Assembly (NCBI GenBank): GCA_038251625.1 | Contig: JBBSBE010000175.1 | Span: forward strand, 1 to 6,818 | DNA length: 6,818 nucleotides | DNA from: JBBQXK01 sp038251625 | Lineage (GTDB): Bacteria; Pseudomonadota; Alphaproteobacteria; Rhodobacterales; Rhodobacteraceae | Direction of reading: 5' to 3' | In this document: piece after piece, positions 4,903-6,818 of the stretch | Numbering within the stretch: the first letter of the stretch is position 1 | How the letters are laid out: each line of letters opens with the position of its first letter | Program-made: the position numbers and the translations under genes | Notes under the pieces: generated by a model | The model's database searches: none | What the model saw: only the letters and a program-made list of their open reading frames with translations | What the model was told of the DNA's origin: nothing

Positions 4903-5232
4903 ATGACCGACACGCCCGATATGACCCCCGCAATGCGTACCGAGCTGGAGGCCGCGGCCTTTCGTGCGCTGATGCATCATCTGTTGGAAAAGCGCCCGGA
5001 TGTGCAGAACATCGACCTGATGAACATGGCCGGGTTCTGCCGCAACTGCCTGAGCCGCTGGTATCAGGAGGCCGCCGCCGCGCGCGGGCTGACGCTGACC
5101 AAAGACGGCGCGCGCGAGATCGTGTACGGCATGCCCTATCCCGACTGGGTGGCCGCGCACCAGACAGAGGCCGACGCCGGGCAGAAGGCGGCCTTTGCCG
5201 ACGCCTTTGAAAAGAACGTGGGGCCGGGCTGA
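4903..5232 (+). CDS. DUF1244 domain protein
   Basis: This encodes 109 residues, the usual length for DUF1244 (PF06844), a helical family widespread in Alpha- and Gammaproteobacteria with no established function. The core VQNIDLMNMAGFCRNCLSRW (34-53) is strongly characteristic and contains a Cys-x-x-Cys pair (Cys46, Cys49). A second conserved part, AREIVYGMPYPDWV (70-83), follows. The Cys pair could bind metal or form a disulfide, but two cysteines alone do not make a zinc finger, so any binding would need a dimer or a partner. No signal peptide or membrane segment is seen. It follows the RTX gene after 66 bases and converges on the transaminase gene with a 22-base gap. It may have its own translation control through the hairpin at 4875-4892. 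Confidence 0.93.
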   Translation: MTDTPDMTPAMRTELEAAAFRALMHHLLEKRPDVQNIDLMNMAGFCRNCLSRWYQEAAAARGLTLTKDGAREIVYGMPYPDWVAAHQTEADAGQKAAFADAFEKNVGPG

Positions 5233-5246
5233 GGCCAGACCGGCCC
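5221..5246. terminator. GC-rich hairpin between convergent DUF1244 and transaminase genes
   Basis: GGGCCGG (5221-5227) and CCGGCCC (5240-5246) form a perfect 7-bp stem with a 12-base loop across the DUF1244 stop. On the minus strand it is followed by CACGTTCTTTTC, a weak U-rich tract, so it may end transaminase transcription. No T run follows on the plus strand. Confidence 0.4.
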
Positions 5247-5254
5247 GTGGGCGT

Positions 5255-6115
5255 TCAGACAGCCGCGCGGCGCATCTCGTCCAGGTAGATTTCGCGCAGG
5301 CGGGCCACGACGGGGCCGGGGGTACCCTGCCCCACAGGCGCGCCGTCGATGGCCACCACGGGCATCACGAAGGCAGAGGCGGAGGTGAAGAACGCCTCAT
5401 CCGCCGCTTGCGCCTCGGCGATGGTGAAAGGGCGTTCCTCGACCACCATCTGCGCCTCGCGCGCAAAGCGCAGGACGGCGGCGCGGGTGATGCCGTGCAG
5501 GATCTCGTGGCCAAGGTGGCGGGTGATGATGCGGTTGCCCTTGACGATATAGGTGTTGTTCGAGGTGCCCTCGGTCACCACGCCGTCTTCCACCATCCAG
5601 GCGTCATCGGCGCCCTCCGCCTTGGCCAGCATCTTGCCCATCGAGGGGTAGAGAAGCTGCACCGTCTTGATGTCGCGGCGGCCCCAGCGCAGATCCGGGA
5701 TCGAGATCACCTTCATGCCGACCTTGGAGGCGGGGCTGTCGGCCAGCCCCGGCTTGGACTGGGTGAACATCACCAGCGTGGGTGGCGTGCCCTCTGGCGG
5801 GAAGGCAAAATCGCGGTCGCCGGGGTTGCCGCGCGTGACCTGCAGATAGACCATCCCATCCTCGACCCCGTTCTGCGACACAAGTTCGCGGTGGATGGCA
5901 AGAAGGTCGTCATCGCTGCAGGGCGCGGTCATCTGCAGTTCGGAAAGGCTGCGCGCCAGCCGCGCGCAATGGCCCGCAAAGTCGATCAGCTTGCCGCCAA
6001 GCACCGAAGTCACCTCATAGACGGCATCGGCCATCAGGAACCCCCGGTCGAAGACCGAGATCTTGGCTTCCGCCTCGGGCAGATAGTCGCCGTTCACATA
6101 GACGATGCGGGACAT
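5255..6115 (-). CDS. dat: D-amino-acid transaminase (class IV aminotransferase)
   Basis: This encodes 286 residues of the PLP fold-type IV family, usual length 280-290. The enzyme moves the amino group from a D-amino acid, typically D-alanine, to a 2-oxo acid such as 2-oxoglutarate, and can supply D-glutamate for the cell wall. Seen in order are YVNGDYLP (6-13), FDRGFLMADAVYEV (22-35) with Tyr33, the LQVTRG strand (91-96), the PLP-binding Lys150 in RRDIKTVQLL, and TEGTSNNTYIV (181-191), whose Glu182 should contact the pyridine nitrogen. The Bacillus enzyme's Arg-x-His carboxylate-binding motif is here Arg101-Asp-Phe, so substrate preference may differ and another class IV activity is possible. 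A Shine-Dalgarno AAGGAG lies 6 bases before the ATG. The gene lies 59 bases downstream of the esterase gene on the same strand, with its own candidate promoter. Confidence 0.88.
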   Translation of the reverse strand: MSRIVYVNGDYLPEAEAKISVFDRGFLMADAVYEVTSVLGGKLIDFAGHCARLARSLSELQMTAPCSDDDLLAIHRELVSQNGVEDGMVYLQVTRGNPGDRDFAFPPEGTPPTLVMFTQSKPGLADSPASKVGMKVISIPDLRWGRRDIKTVQLLYPSMGKMLAKAEGADDAWMVEDGVVTEGTSNNTYIVKGNRIITRHLGHEILHGITRAAVLRFAREAQMVVEERPFTIAEAQAADEAFFTSASAFVMPVVAIDGAPVGQGTPGPVVARLREIYLDEMRRAAV

Positions 6116-6142
6116 GGGGCACTCCTTCGCGTGGGCTTGGCT

Positions 6143-6171
6143 GTCATTGGGCAGCGGCCCCGCCCTGTCAA
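6143..6171 (-). promoter_or_regulatory. Candidate promoter for the transaminase gene
   Basis: On the minus strand a perfect TTGACA (6166-6171) and AATGAC (6143-6148, 3 of 6 consensus bases) are 17 bases apart. The -35 begins 3 bases after the stop codon of the upstream esterase gene. Transcription would start near 6136, giving a leader of about 20 bases with the AAGGAG site. Confidence 0.42.
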
Positions 6172-6174
6172 GCC

Positions 6175-6818
6175 TCAGGGTGCCGCGAGCACCGCCTCGA
6201 TCCCGTAGCGCAGGCGGTCAGTGTTGAAGGCGTGGCCGCCCGCGAAGGTGCAGAAGGTGAGGATCTTGCCGGCGGGATTGTGCGCGGTGCGGCAGGTCAT
6301 GCCACCGGGGGCCTCGGCCTTCGCAGCGTCGGTGAATCCGCCGTGGGCGGCGTACATCGCCAGCGCCTGGCCCACATCGCCCTGGCGCGTGGGGCCGATG
6401 GGGCGGCCGGTCAGGGGGACGGTGGTATCGGTGGTGCCGTGGATGTGGACAAGGTTTGCGGGCGGGGTGGGGCAGTCGCGCGGGACGGGGGCCCAGAATG
6501 TGCCGGAAAGGGCGACAAAGCCATGGAACCGGTCGGACGCGCCGCAAGCCTCGGTCCAGGTCATCATGCCGCCTGCGGAAAAGCCCGACATCACGCGGCG
6601 CGCGGGATCAAGATTGGCGCGGGTGGCGGCATCGGCGAGGACGGCATCGACATAGGCATATTCCAGCGCCTCGGTCCGGGTGGGGGCGCGCGGGGTGTGG
6701 GCCAGTTGCCAGTCATCGCCCGCCGAGGTGAGCGCGATCAGCGCCATCCCCATCTCATCGGCCAGCTTGCGCAGCGCCATGTTGCGCATCTCGCCCGCCG
6801 CCGACCCCTTGTAGCCAT
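6175..6818 (-). CDS. PHB depolymerase/LpqC-like alpha/beta hydrolase, 5' end missing
   Basis: The reading frame runs off the right edge, so the N-terminus, including any signal peptide, is not in the window. The visible part starts GYKGSAAGEMRN, upstream of the first internal Met at 6789. The HG-Y-x-GS pattern of this family forms the oxyanion region, but its His would fall just outside. The catalytic triad is clear, counting from Met at 6789: nucleophile Ser71 in GFSAGG, Asp121 in HGTTDTTVP, and His186 in AGGHAF. This layout matches the esterase PHB depolymerase/LpqC group, which are mostly secreted esterases acting on polyesters, feruloyl or acetyl esters. Four cysteines (82, 106, 166, 180) could form disulfides, which fits export. 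The real substrate cannot be told from sequence. The transaminase gene follows on the same strand. Confidence 0.85.
   Translation of the reverse strand, partial: GYKGSAAGEMRNMALRKLADEMGMALIALTSAGDDWQLAHTPRAPTRTEALEYAYVDAVLADAATRANLDPARRVMSGFSAGGMMTWTEACGASDRFHGFVALSGTFWAPVPRDCPTPPANLVHIHGTTDTTVPLTGRPIGPTRQGDVGQALAMYAAHGGFTDAAKAEAPGGMTCRTAHNPAGKILTFCTFAGGHAFNTDRLRYGIEAVLAAP

Noticed and set aside
5195..6208. A 337-residue plus-strand open frame
   Set aside because: It is antisense to the transaminase gene, with no recognisable domain and a composition typical of shadow frames.

Overview
This GC-rich window looks like chromosomal DNA of an alphaproteobacterium, most likely a member of the Rhodobacterales (Roseobacter/Paracoccus-type). 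The reasons are the third-position G/C codon bias, the combination of a DUF1244 protein, an N-formylglutamate amidohydrolase-family protein and pyruvate kinase next to each other, and a small membrane protein between pyruvate kinase and rpmI-rplT that I recall from this order. The assignment comes from recalled protein families; no search was run. No tRNA, rRNA, CRISPR array, insertion sequence or integrase was seen, and the window is almost fully coding.

Layout. At the left edge is the 3' part of a gene for an F420-reductase-like NADP oxidoreductase (+). It ends at a strong, perfect 16-bp hairpin that also closes the convergent ribosomal-protein genes. On the minus strand follow, in transcription order, pyk (pyruvate kinase, 2810 to 1365), a 74-residue two-helix membrane protein (1335 to 1111), rpmI (L35) and rplT (L20). 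A candidate promoter and a small leader hairpin precede rpmI. The usual partner infC is not upstream, and pheS does not follow rplT.

A 172-bp divergent promoter region separates pyk from a plus-strand run: an N-formylglutamate amidohydrolase-family hydrolase, a calcium-binding RTX-repeat protein with an N-terminal hydrophobic anchor, and a DUF1244 protein with a near-perfect Shine-Dalgarno sequence. This run converges on a minus-strand D-amino-acid transaminase (class IV aminotransferase). Upstream of that gene, on the same strand, is a secreted-esterase-like alpha/beta hydrolase (PHB depolymerase/LpqC type) cut by the right edge.

How the genes relate. Most are housekeeping: glycolysis (pyk), ribosome assembly (rpmI-rplT) and amino-acid metabolism (the amidohydrolase and the transaminase). 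They do not form one pathway. The least conventional item is the RTX protein: 12 tandem nonapeptides, a divergent insert, a C-terminal cap domain, and a predicted N-terminal membrane anchor, with no type I secretion genes beside it. Other points worth checking are residues in pyruvate kinase predicting potassium-independent activity, a substituted carboxylate-binding motif in the transaminase, a run of eight C in the small membrane protein gene, and hairpins abutting the Shine-Dalgarno sequences of rpmI and the DUF1244 gene. I see no convincing evidence of a wholly new multi-gene system.
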